DNA from: Leptospiraceae bacterium
GTDB taxonomy: Bacteria; Spirochaetota; Leptospiria; Leptospirales; Leptospiraceae
NCBI GenBank assembly: GCA_016708435.1
Contig: JADJFV010000002.1
Span: forward strand, 1 to 64,000
DNA length: 64,000 nt
Direction: 5' to 3'
Part shown: piece after piece, positions 16,030-24,076 of the stretch
Layout: each line of letters starts with the position of its first letter
Position numbering within the stretch: the first letter of the stretch is position 1
Program-made: the position numbers and the translations under genes
Notes under the pieces: generated by a model
What the model was told of the DNA's origin: nothing
Database searches by the model: none
The model's input: the letters and a program-made list of their open reading frames with translations, nothing else

Positions 16030-17484
16030 ATGAATCAATTCTTACAAAATTTTATACCTATAGGGGACACAGGAAGTATTTGTTACTTATTAGACTGCCT
16101 CAAAGACTTTGATTCCAAAGATGCTAATCTTATTGAAGCGAGACTCAAGGAATTTAAGTCAAAGAAAATGAACCGGCTTATTTTACTTAAATCTCTTACT
16201 AAAAAAATGGAATATGATTCCATTGCTAGCACTCTAACATCTAGTGGCTTTTCAATTTCCACCTACTCATCTAATTTAGAACTCAAAAGACAAATAGAAT
16301 TATTTGAGCGACTCATTGATTCAAATACAAAAGGGAATGTTGGGATTTTGTTTTACGGGATTTCTCCTGCCCTCATTGATTTGACGATGAAACTTCTTTT
16401 ATATGTGGATAATACTGCTTCGCCGGAAGAGATTTATTTCTACCTTACGAATGAAGAGCCAAATAGTTTTGCCTTGACAGAGCTAAAAAACTTTCAAGAC
16501 TTCTTGGAAACAGATCCATATTTAATCACCAAACCCGATCGTTCCGAGTTCAAAAGACTTTCCCCAAAATTATTACTTCCAATTGAAACCAAATCGGCAT
16601 TATCCGCTGAAGAGCCAGCTTCTATTACGGCATTTACGTTAAACCTTAGTTCTTTAAAAATTCCATCATTGGACGATCAGCCCCTACTCACTGAGAGTGA
16701 AGCAATGAATTTCAATCTGGATTCACTAGTTGAGGCTGATTTTAAAAAAGAAGAATCTCCCGAAGAGCATTACGAGAACATAAAGGAAACAGAGAAAAGA
16801 GAAGTAGACGATAGTCTTTCTTTAGATGTAGATCTTTCTGAAGAAATTGATTATATTAGCTCACTAGAAAGTCTAGCGGTTCCGAGCGTTGACAAAATTC
16901 CTGTTGTCAATATTGATACAATTCCATTGGATATTCCTGATTTGCCCAAAACAACTTCTCCGACTATTGATTATAAAGTAAAAGAATATCTAGACTTCGA
17001 TGCAATTATAAATGAAGAAATTGAACAGGAAATTTTAGATGGAGGAATGGATGCAGACTTCGCATTAGATTTTAATGATATCATCTCGGAAGAAAAAAAA
17101 GATGAGTTTTCTATGCACGATGATACTTCCATTCGGCTAGATCCTGCTGAGCTAGGGGCTACAGTTGATTTGTCGTTCCCCCCTCCTTTACAAGACTTAG
17201 AAGACCTTCTAGATGAAGAGATGGAGTTAGATCACGAAAAATCAGGCCCGCAGGATGAACCAGTTGATCCGAGTCAAACTTTTATGGCAAAGAGAATTAA
17301 TGATGTAATTCGAAAGGAAGTTTTAAACGAAGACTCAAAAGGAAAAATTCCAGTCTCCAATCTAGTCAAAGTTGATACAGAAACTACGGAAGCTGTTAAG
17401 ACAAAGACAAATCCAACGATTCCCAAAATTTCAAATCCAAAAATATCTAGCCCGAAATTTAACCCTATTGCGCTTGACGATTAA
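16030..17484 (+). CDS. Unknown protein with acidic low-complexity C-terminal half
   Basis: 484 residues, no signal peptide. Residues 1-200 look globular (FIPIGDTGSICYLLDCLKDF, KSLTKKMEYDSIAST, NVGILFYGISPALIDL). From about residue 200 the chain becomes strongly acidic with recurrent I-P-x-L-D/DIPDLP-type motifs and then a basic PKI/PKF tail. Such a tail suggests an intrinsically disordered, protein-binding or scaffold region. I do not recognise the family. A polytopic membrane protein follows 62 bases downstream and may be functionally linked. Confidence 0.6.
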   Translation: MNQFLQNFIPIGDTGSICYLLDCLKDFDSKDANLIEARLKEFKSKKMNRLILLKSLTKKMEYDSIASTLTSSGFSISTYSSNLELKRQIELFERLIDSNTKGNVGILFYGISPALIDLTMKLLLYVDNTASPEEIYFYLTNEEPNSFALTELKNFQDFLETDPYLITKPDRSEFKRLSPKLLLPIETKSALSAEEPASITAFTLNLSSLKIPSLDDQPLLTESEAMNFNLDSLVEADFKKEESPEEHYENIKETEKREVDDSLSLDVDLSEEIDYISSLESLAVPSVDKIPVVNIDTIPLDIPDLPKTTSPTIDYKVKEYLDFDAIINEEIEQEILDGGMDADFALDFNDIISEEKKDEFSMHDDTSIRLDPAELGATVDLSFPPPLQDLEDLLDEEMELDHEKSGPQDEPVDPSQTFMAKRINDVIRKEVLNEDSKGKIPVSNLVKVDTETTEAVKTKTNPTIPKISNPKISSPKFNPIALDD

Positions 17485-17546
17485 TTCCAAGTTCATTTAT
17501 TTTTTTGTTGATTTGAATTGCCATTCAGTAAGACGCTTGAATCAAT

Positions 17547-18422
17547 ATGAATCCGAAAGTATTAGTAAAACTTTTTACTCCGCCACAGATCGTAATTAAC
17601 TATGTAAAGGAGAGCATGGCAATTGCTCATAAAAATTTTCTATTGACTACGCTAGTAAGTCTTTTATTTACACTCCTTCTTTCTGTTACTTACTTTTCGA
17701 TGATTTTTCTTGTGTTTATGATTGCTTATGAAAGAGAAACACAAAATATGCTGCTCGGATATCTTTCCCTGCCGATTGTTTCTTTTTTTGTTTGTGGGTT
17801 TATACGGTTTTACCTCCGACTCGTTCGGGGGCTCACAGTAAGTCTTAAGATTTTATTTCTAGGTCATAAACGTTATTTTCAAATTCTAATTTTACTCGCC
17901 GCCTACTACTCTCTTTATATTTTACTTTTCAAAATTGCATTTTTCATAAAAGACTACGACAAGATTATGCAAATTCGAATTCTGCTAGGCGTTGTTTTAT
18001 TCTTTTGGACAATAGCCAGATTGATTTTTGCTCCTTTTTTTGTGATCGATGCTGATTATAATGCGAGGCAGGCGATGAAGGCTTCTTTTCTATTGACAAG
18101 CGGGAAGACATTTAAAACTTTCAGCCTACTTTTTATCTCTGTAGTTTTTTTAATCGGGGGATTAATTTTTAATATCGCACTCTCTTTTGTTGTTCATGAA
18201 ATTTTATTTGTATTGCAAAGCTTTTCGATTTATCAAATAGGGATACCAATCATTATCCTCGGTTCTGCTTATCCGTTTTCGCTTATCATCATTGCATTTG
18301 TTGTTAGCTATGATATCAATCTCAAAAATAAATATTCTCGTCGCAAACACTTGATTACCCAAGCCGCAGTAATAGTGAAAAGAAAATTGGAAGACACTAA
18401 TATTTTCGAAGCTACAAAATAA
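17547..18422 (+). CDS. Polytopic membrane protein of unknown function
   Basis: 291 residues with about six transmembrane segments (for example LLTTLVSLLFTLLLSVTYFS, ILILLAAYYSLYILLF, VVFLIGGLIFNIALSFVV). The feature RLIFAPFFVIDADYNARQAM followed by KASFLLTSGKT resembles the DUF975/glycerophosphoryl-diester-phosphodiesterase membrane-domain group, where a conserved A-x-x-x-S motif precedes a helix; this is a loose similarity. The C-terminus is cytoplasmic and basic. Confidence 0.6.
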   Translation: MNPKVLVKLFTPPQIVINYVKESMAIAHKNFLLTTLVSLLFTLLLSVTYFSMIFLVFMIAYERETQNMLLGYLSLPIVSFFVCGFIRFYLRLVRGLTVSLKILFLGHKRYFQILILLAAYYSLYILLFKIAFFIKDYDKIMQIRILLGVVLFFWTIARLIFAPFFVIDADYNARQAMKASFLLTSGKTFKTFSLLFISVVFLIGGLIFNIALSFVVHEILFVLQSFSIYQIGIPIIILGSAYPFSLIIIAFVVSYDINLKNKYSRRKHLITQAAVIVKRKLEDTNIFEATK

Positions 18423-18559
18423 CGCTTGACGATTCAAATTAGAAATTTCTATCTGACCTATACATCATCGCTACTTAGAAAACGATTTAAATTTTAAAAC
18501 ATCAAAATAAAATTACATATTGTTATTTCGACGATGATGACTAGAGGAGAAGTAATCAT

Positions 18560-19123
18560 ATGAAGAAATTTAAAATAATCTCATTGCTTGTAGTTCTACT
18601 ATTTTCTGCAATGAGCCTAATTCAGGCAGTAGAGGTTTCTGAGAGTAAACTCAAATTGACTTCAGGCAAAATTCTGTTTGTTCTTGTAAAAACAGAATGG
18701 GATGTTGCAGCAAAAATGTCTGGTGTAGCAGACGAGTTTTACGGCTCTGTAGACGTTGCATCAAAGAAAGTCAGTATTTTTGCTTCTATAAAGCATGACA
18801 ACTTTTATCTTACTGGTGCATACAAGTATGCAAATGATCTAATGCATGAAGGTTATCTAGAGTCGGAGACTTATCATACTGCTAATTTCGACGGTATGAT
18901 AACTGAGCATGATAAGACGTCAGGCGATATAAAGGTCGTTGGTAAGATGCAAATCCATGGAGTTACTAAAGACAGTGTAGAAATTATAGGAAAATTAAAG
19001 AAGAGTGGCAAAGGTTATTTATTCACATCTAGTTTTAAGATAAATCCTAAAGATTACAAAATGGATCCCCCAAAAATCAAAGAAGTCGATGTAAGCGTTA
19101 AATTCGAATTAACCGCAAATTAA
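18560..19123 (+). CDS. YceI family periplasmic lipid-binding protein (copy 1)
   Basis: 187 residues with a signal peptide (ISLLVVLLFSAMSLIQA, cleaved before VEVSE). The YceI lipocalin-like barrel is visible in its strands: the first 'x-SGKI-F' strand, AKMSGVADEFYGSVDV, HDNFYLTGAYKYANDLMHEG, TANFDGMI, VVGKMQIHGVTKDSVE and FKINPKDYKM. YceI proteins bind polyisoprenoids such as isoprenoid quinones. A ribosome site (GAGGAGAAG) precedes the ATG. It is the first of three paralogues in a cluster with cytochromes, which points to a quinone- or electron-transfer-related role here. Confidence 0.85.
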   Translation: MKKFKIISLLVVLLFSAMSLIQAVEVSESKLKLTSGKILFVLVKTEWDVAAKMSGVADEFYGSVDVASKKVSIFASIKHDNFYLTGAYKYANDLMHEGYLESETYHTANFDGMITEHDKTSGDIKVVGKMQIHGVTKDSVEIIGKLKKSGKGYLFTSSFKINPKDYKMDPPKIKEVDVSVKFELTAN

Positions 19124-19139
19124 TACTTACCACTATATA

Positions 19140-19172
19140 AACCCGTATGATATAGGCTAGCGAATACGGGTT
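19140..19172 (+). terminator. Hairpin after the first yceI gene
   Basis: AACCCGTAT (19140-19148) pairs exactly with ATACGGGTT (19164-19172), loop of 15 bases. No T run follows directly, so termination would be weak or factor-dependent. It separates yceI copy 1 from the cytochrome gene and suggests that copy 1 may be its own transcription unit. Confidence 0.45.
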
Positions 19173-19301
19173 CGAATTAATGTGGATGACATATATCATA
19201 AATGATAGTCATCGGATTTATTTTTTCAAATTGACATCCCTAAATAGAAAGCAAATTGTTGGTTAAAAATAAATTGAGCAAATAAAACAAGAAGGATAAT
19301 A

Positions 19302-19715
19302 GTGAAACTAAACCATTTACCAATTCTATTCATCATACTTTTCACAGGAGTCATCACTTGCACTGACAAGAAATACTCTGACATTGAAAAGGACATTGCT
19401 ACAAAGGGGATTCTCCTGCAAATCGCTACAAATAACAATACACCTGGAGTTGACTGTTCGAGTGCCGCCACTTCTTTTTCAGCGTTAGGCGCCGCAGGAC
19501 TCAATACGCAATGCGGTAGTTGCCATGCTACAGGTGCTCAGAAGTCTATTGTTGATACGAGTAGTTATACCTCTGTGAAGACGAAGGTTACGGCAGGTAT
19601 TCCAACTGCTAGCGTATTTTATACTTCAATTAACAGCGGGTCTATGTCTACCTACACAAACACGGCTCTTACAAAAGCAGTGTATTGTTGGATAAAAGCA
19701 GGAGCTTTAGAGTGA
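19302..19715 (+). CDS. Small c-type cytochrome lipoprotein (one haem)
   Basis: 137 residues from a GTG start preceded by GAAGGATAA. The signal ILFIILFTGVITC ends in a lipobox Cys near residue 20. One haem site is present: CGSCH near residue 72. Two further cysteines (VDCSSAA, VYCWIKAG) could form a disulphide. The C-terminal YCWIKAGALE is typical of small cytochrome-like domains that end in a W-I-x-x-G motif (PSCyt1/DUF-like), but an axial Met is not obvious. It is likely an envelope electron carrier and lies 33 bases ahead of yceI copy 2. Confidence 0.75.
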   Translation: MKLNHLPILFIILFTGVITCTDKKYSDIEKDIATKGILLQIATNNNTPGVDCSSAATSFSALGAAGLNTQCGSCHATGAQKSIVDTSSYTSVKTKVTAGIPTASVFYTSINSGSMSTYTNTALTKAVYCWIKAGALE

Positions 19716-19747
19716 GAAATAAATTTTATTTCTCAAAGGAGGATACA

Positions 19748-20365
19748 TTGAAGAAATATAAAATACTTTTACATACAATCGGTATAATTCTTTTGGTCGC
19801 GTATAGTGGATTATCCGCTACAGCACTACCCGAAGGAAAGCTAAAAGTTGAATCAGGCAAAATGCATTTTACATTAGTCAAGACCAGTTCATCTGGCTAC
19901 GATCCTGATATGACTGAATTTTCAAGCATGACAGGACTTGCCAATCAACTATCCGGTTCTGTAGACTTGAAAGAAAAAACATTCGATATGACGATGGATG
20001 TTAATCTAGAAAGTTTCAGCCTTAGCGGTAAATTCAAATTTGCTAACAATAGAATGCATGAAACTCATCTCGAATCTTTTAAATTTGCTACAGCGAATTA
20101 CAAAGGTAAAATCGTTTCCTACGATCCTGCAACCGGTATTGCAAAAGTGAACGGAAAAATGACTTCTCATGGAGTTACAAAGGATAATTTTTCTATAGAA
20201 GGCAAAGTAGTTCCTTCTAAAATCACAAAAGGCAACTTTTCATTAACCGCAGACTTTAAAGTTAATTTGAAAGACTTTGGTATCGAAGTTCCAAAGACAA
20301 AGCTTACAAATGTCAGCGAGATAGTAAAATTGAAAATTAAAATTGAATTGAGAACAGAAAAATAA
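19748..20365 (+). CDS. YceI family periplasmic lipid-binding protein (copy 2)
   Basis: The start is TTG at 19748, chosen because a strong AAAGGAGG lies just upstream and MKKYKILLHTIGIILLVAYS then gives a clean signal peptide; the longer in-frame start overlaps the cytochrome gene. The mature protein shows the YceI pattern (KLKVESGKMHFTLVKT, GLANQLSGSVDLKEKTFDM, GKFKFANNRMHETHLESFKF, TANYKGKI, VNGKMTSHGVTKDNFS). It is closely similar to copy 3, so the pair probably arose by recent tandem duplication. Confidence 0.85.
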   Translation: MKKYKILLHTIGIILLVAYSGLSATALPEGKLKVESGKMHFTLVKTSSSGYDPDMTEFSSMTGLANQLSGSVDLKEKTFDMTMDVNLESFSLSGKFKFANNRMHETHLESFKFATANYKGKIVSYDPATGIAKVNGKMTSHGVTKDNFSIEGKVVPSKITKGNFSLTADFKVNLKDFGIEVPKTKLTNVSEIVKLKIKIELRTEK

Positions 20366-20393
20366 GAACGTTGAATTCATGAGGAGAATTATA

Positions 20394-20987
20394 ATGGGAA
20401 AAAAAATAAAATTTTTTAGAATAGTCGGTTTAGTAGTATTTTTGGCATTTAGCTCGTTATCCGCAGAACCTATCACAGAAAATAAACTAAAAGTAGAATC
20501 AGGCAAAATGCTTTTTACATTGATCAAAACAATGGCTGGATCTGATTCGAAAATGGTCGGACTTGCGAAACAAGTTTCCGGTAGTGTTGATATGAAAGCA
20601 AAGACTTTTGATTTTACAATGGACATTACTCTTGATAGTTTTGCTTTAGATGGGCAATACAAATTTGCCAATGATAGAATGCATGAAACATATCTCGAAT
20701 CTGTAAAGTTTGCAACAGCAAATTATAAAGGTACAATCGTTTCCTATGATCCTGCTAGCGGTAAAGCGAAAGTAACCGGTAAAATGACAATTCACGGAAC
20801 AACTAAAGACAGTGTTGAAATTGAAGGCGTTGTTACTCCATCAGAATCAGGAAGTGGATACCTATTAACCGCTGGATTTAAAGTAAATCTAAATGACTAT
20901 AAAATTGCAGTTCCAGATATTAAGCTTGCTAAAGTTAGCGAAATCGTAGAGCTTAAAATTAAACTGGAGCTAAAGAGCGCAAAATGA
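20394..20987 (+). CDS. YceI family periplasmic lipid-binding protein (copy 3)
   Basis: The start ATG at 20394 has GAGGAG at 20381-20386; the in-frame ATG at 20379 lies within that ribosome site and is rejected. The signal is FFRIVGLVVFLAFSSLSAEP. The mature sequence is nearly collinear with copy 2 (KLKVESGKMLFTLIKT, GLAKQVSGSVDMKAKTFDF, ANDRMHETYLESVKFATANY, VTGKMTIHGTTKDSVEIEG). It ends overlapping the DUF5777-like gene by four bases (ATGA), so the two are translationally coupled. Confidence 0.85.
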   Translation: MGKKIKFFRIVGLVVFLAFSSLSAEPITENKLKVESGKMLFTLIKTMAGSDSKMVGLAKQVSGSVDMKAKTFDFTMDITLDSFALDGQYKFANDRMHETYLESVKFATANYKGTIVSYDPASGKAKVTGKMTIHGTTKDSVEIEGVVTPSESGSGYLLTAGFKVNLNDYKIAVPDIKLAKVSEIVELKIKLELKSAK

Positions 20988-22291
20988 AAAAGATAATCCT
21001 GTTATTAATTTTAATATCATTCACTTTTGTGACTGCACAGGATAACAAAAAGAAACCTGTTGATGCTAAGAAGACTGCGAAAGAAGCTAAGTCCCCTAAA
21101 GAAGCAAAAGATGCATCCGCAAAAGAGCCTGCGCCGGTAGAGAATACCACTGAGACTATTGCACCTTCAGATGTAAAGACTACGGAAGCGGCTAAAGAGA
21201 GTTTACCTGTTGAGCCAACCAAATCAGCAAAAGAGGAAGTCAAGGTTCCAGAGCAAACTCCAGAGCCAGAAGTTGCACCGCCTACAGGAAAGACTGTTGC
21301 TGCTCCCCCCGCTTTCAAAGGTCCTAACTTAATTCATATGCCAACTGCACAACCATTGCAGAAAGATATTTTGAATTTTAGTTTTAATCATAGATTTGGA
21401 GATGCAAAAGCTACTCAGTATGATTTTTTTGGATTGGATAAAGGGGCTAACACACAGTTATCTCTTGACTATGGCTTAACTGACAAACTCTCTTTAGGAT
21501 TTTCAAGAGTGAATGCGTTTAAAACGTATGAAGCTAGATCGAAGTATTTTATTATGCCTCAAACGAATTCATTCCCAGTTTCAATTGCAATATTCGGATC
21601 TGTTGGAGTTGAAACTGAAAAACAAACTGCAAACATGGGACCTTATATTTTACCGCCTAGCAGTGGTTATCCGGTAGTAGACGAAGCTTTAAAAAAGAAA
21701 TTGAACTCCTATGAGCTGACTTATTCTGATAGGACTAGTTACTTGGGCTCAGTTTTAATCTCAAGACGTTTTGGAGAAAGATTTTCCTTGCAGGTATCAC
21801 CTATGTTTGTTCACAGAAATTTTGTGAAGCCAGGTCTTTCTAATGATCGATATGGTCTAGATATTGGTGGAAAAATTCAAATCAACAAATCCATTTCTTT
21901 TTTATTTGAAACAATGCTGTCAAATAAAAGAGATTATATTGGTGAGAATTATGCAGCCGTTGATTTAGCGGGCTATGGCAGCACTACGAATTTAACAGCA
22001 ACACAGATTAATTCAAGTTACAATAAGAGTAGTGATTTAGCGTATGTATATTTGAGAAACGTGTATTTTGATAAACCAGTTCAGCACTACTCTATTCCTT
22101 TGAGCTTAGGTCTAAGTTATGAGTCAGGTGGTCACATCTACAATGTGTTTGTGACAAACAGTAGAGCCTTAGCGCATACTCAGTTACTCCGCGGTGCTGA
22201 TTATGATTATCGAAATAGAGAATGGACAATTGGTTTTAATATCAATCGATTCTTTTCATTTGCCAAAGAAGTTTCAGAGGATAATTTTTAA
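20984..22291 (+). CDS. DUF5777-like outer-membrane beta-barrel protein with Pro/Glu-rich linker
   Basis: 435 residues: a signal peptide (IILLLILISFTFVTAQ), a charged Lys/Ala/Glu/Pro linker to about residue 105, then a barrel with alternating hydrophobic strands (LNFSFNHRFGDA, LSLDYGLTDKLSLGFSR, SYLGSVLISRRFGERFSLQV, PLSLGLSYESGGHIYNVFVT, WTIGFNINRFFSF). The opening phrase NLIHMPTAQPLQKDILNFSF and the R-F-G motif match the DUF5777 barrels found beside YceI and cytochrome genes in Bacteroidetes. It likely forms the outer-membrane sheath or channel for the redox cluster. It is translationally coupled to yceI copy 3 and followed 14 bases later by the pentahaem lipoprotein. Confidence 0.7.
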   Translation: MKKIILLLILISFTFVTAQDNKKKPVDAKKTAKEAKSPKEAKDASAKEPAPVENTTETIAPSDVKTTEAAKESLPVEPTKSAKEEVKVPEQTPEPEVAPPTGKTVAAPPAFKGPNLIHMPTAQPLQKDILNFSFNHRFGDAKATQYDFFGLDKGANTQLSLDYGLTDKLSLGFSRVNAFKTYEARSKYFIMPQTNSFPVSIAIFGSVGVETEKQTANMGPYILPPSSGYPVVDEALKKKLNSYELTYSDRTSYLGSVLISRRFGERFSLQVSPMFVHRNFVKPGLSNDRYGLDIGGKIQINKSISFLFETMLSNKRDYIGENYAAVDLAGYGSTTNLTATQINSSYNKSSDLAYVYLRNVYFDKPVQHYSIPLSLGLSYESGGHIYNVFVTNSRALAHTQLLRGADYDYRNREWTIGFNINRFFSFAKEVSEDNF

Positions 22292-22304
22292 ACAAGGAGA
22301 CATT

Positions 22305-23894
22305 ATGAAAAATTTATTACTCATATTTTTATTTTTAAGTATTGGTTGTGGTCAAACTCCATTGGAGAAAGACAAAGAAAAGGGGGTAATGGCAAATATC
22401 CTCGTGCCAACGGCTAATTTTTTTAGAACAACCTCAACACCAAGTGATGATGCAACAGCAGCGGCAAATCATGCGACTAAATTGGCTTATATAAAGTCAT
22501 TGCCTCTATATGACGTTTCAGCCAAAACCGCAGCAGAATTAAAAGTATTAAGCTTAGATGGAATTGTGGAGAGTGCTGAAGTTCCTACTGATGGGAAACC
22601 ATCTATAAAGTTTTACGTTGCAACAAAGGCAACAAGTTCACTGCCAGCTAGCAGGTTGGTGGGATTCGGTTGGACAACAAAAGCAACAACAGTTCCTAGT
22701 GGAACAACAAGATTTGCTTCAAACTTAACAACTGTAAGTAATATAAACTTTACAATTGCAAAGTATGTGGAAGGCACAAATGGCAGTCCTGGAAAATGGG
22801 TGAATTATATAGTCACTACTCCCGAAGTAACGGCAGGAAGTGATGGAACAACCACCTATACTAGAAGTCGTGCTTTTTCACTGCCAACAAATGACAATGA
22901 AGGCTCCATTACTGAGGACAAAGTAGAAGGTTCTTACACTTATAAATTTTCTAGAAATATCATTACCTCTAAGGACTTTATAAAGTCTACCTATGGAGAA
23001 ACAAGAACAACTGCATATACTAAGACAAAAACTTTGTCTGCGGTATCTTCAACGAAACAAGCAAATCTTGGTGATCTAACCTACAATGCAAGTCTTCCTC
23101 ATAGAGTAATAGTGTATTTAGGCACCGGAAATGTCAGAGGAACTAGCACAAATAATACAAACGGAACAGATACTGCTACTGGAGTTACCACCGTAAACTT
23201 TGATGATGGCGAAACATTAGCCTATGATTTCATTCCTGAAACAAAGGCAATTAAAGCATTGCAAAGAGATATTACAAACACGGAAACCTGTAATCGTTGC
23301 CATCAAAAAGCATCCGCTACGACAACTACAGGTATTACTGCTCGTGGTTTAATTTTTCATGGCTCTGGTGGACGAAATGATGTTAAACATTGCGTTATGT
23401 GCCATACTGATCAGTTGAGGGCAGGAAGTGATGTCAATGTGATTGCAGATACTACTACAGGGCTCTACTCGGCTCCAACGCCAGCAGAGTATTATGTGCT
23501 AGATGGATACAATGTTGTTGACTTTCCAGTAATGGTTCACAAATTTCATATGAGCACAGGGTTGACAAAAGGTGGAAATTATTATGCTATTGATTCTGGC
23601 TATAATTTTAAAACAAAGGCCGCTGCATTCATTTCTCTGGCAGATGCAAAACTTTGCTACAATTGCCACACAACAAATAAATCTGCTGTAAATGAAGATA
23701 ACTGGAAAACAAAACCTTCTATCGCTGCTTGCGGAAGCTGCCACGATGGAGTTAATTTTGCTAATGGTTTGATGTTTAAGAGTTTAAAGACATCTAATAA
23801 AGACGTTACCCACGGCGGTGGAAAGCAAACTGACGATAGCAAATGTGCAGGATGCCATACTGTTTCTGATGTAATCAGTAAGCACGGTTTATAA
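22305..23894 (+). CDS. Pentahaem c-type cytochrome lipoprotein, OmcA/MtrC-like
   Basis: The start at 22305 follows AAGGAGA; upstream in-frame starts lie inside the barrel gene. MKNLLLIFLFLSIGC is a lipoprotein signal (Cys15). About 300 residues of Thr/Ser-rich beta sequence precede five CxxCH haem sites: CNRCH, CVMCH, CYNCH, CGSCH and CAGCH. VMVHKFHMSTG between haems two and three resembles the HKIHMG phrase of OmcA/MtrC-family surface decahaems, which carry ten haems; here only one pentahaem module is present. It could pass electrons across or outside the outer membrane with the barrel. A strong hairpin terminator follows. Confidence 0.8.
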   Translation: MKNLLLIFLFLSIGCGQTPLEKDKEKGVMANILVPTANFFRTTSTPSDDATAAANHATKLAYIKSLPLYDVSAKTAAELKVLSLDGIVESAEVPTDGKPSIKFYVATKATSSLPASRLVGFGWTTKATTVPSGTTRFASNLTTVSNINFTIAKYVEGTNGSPGKWVNYIVTTPEVTAGSDGTTTYTRSRAFSLPTNDNEGSITEDKVEGSYTYKFSRNIITSKDFIKSTYGETRTTAYTKTKTLSAVSSTKQANLGDLTYNASLPHRVIVYLGTGNVRGTSTNNTNGTDTATGVTTVNFDDGETLAYDFIPETKAIKALQRDITNTETCNRCHQKASATTTTGITARGLIFHGSGGRNDVKHCVMCHTDQLRAGSDVNVIADTTTGLYSAPTPAEYYVLDGYNVVDFPVMVHKFHMSTGLTKGGNYYAIDSGYNFKTKAAAFISLADAKLCYNCHTTNKSAVNEDNWKTKPSIAACGSCHDGVNFANGLMFKSLKTSNKDVTHGGGKQTDDSKCAGCHTVSDVISKHGL

Positions 23895-23901
23895 TACTTT
23901 T

Positions 23902-23945
23902 AAACAGATGTGGTATAATGAAATTTACCGCATCTGTTTTCCTTT
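23902..23945 (+). terminator. Intrinsic terminator of the YceI-cytochrome cluster
   Basis: AAACAGATGTGGTA (23902-23915) pairs with TACCGCATCTGTTT (23926-23939) over 14 bases with one G-U wobble and a 10-base loop, followed by a T-rich tail (CTGTTTTCCTTTTT). This is a convincing intrinsic terminator eight bases after the pentahaem gene stop. Confidence 0.8.
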
Positions 23946-24076
23946 TTATCTCCTCTAACAATTCAGAGTTTCTCTTAATGTGATTGTCAGTTTTTCCAAA
24001 AACATAGCATTAAACTTTTTTTAATTGCTTTTTCCATTAGTATAAGTAGCCTTTGGCACAAAAGGTAGCAACATAA

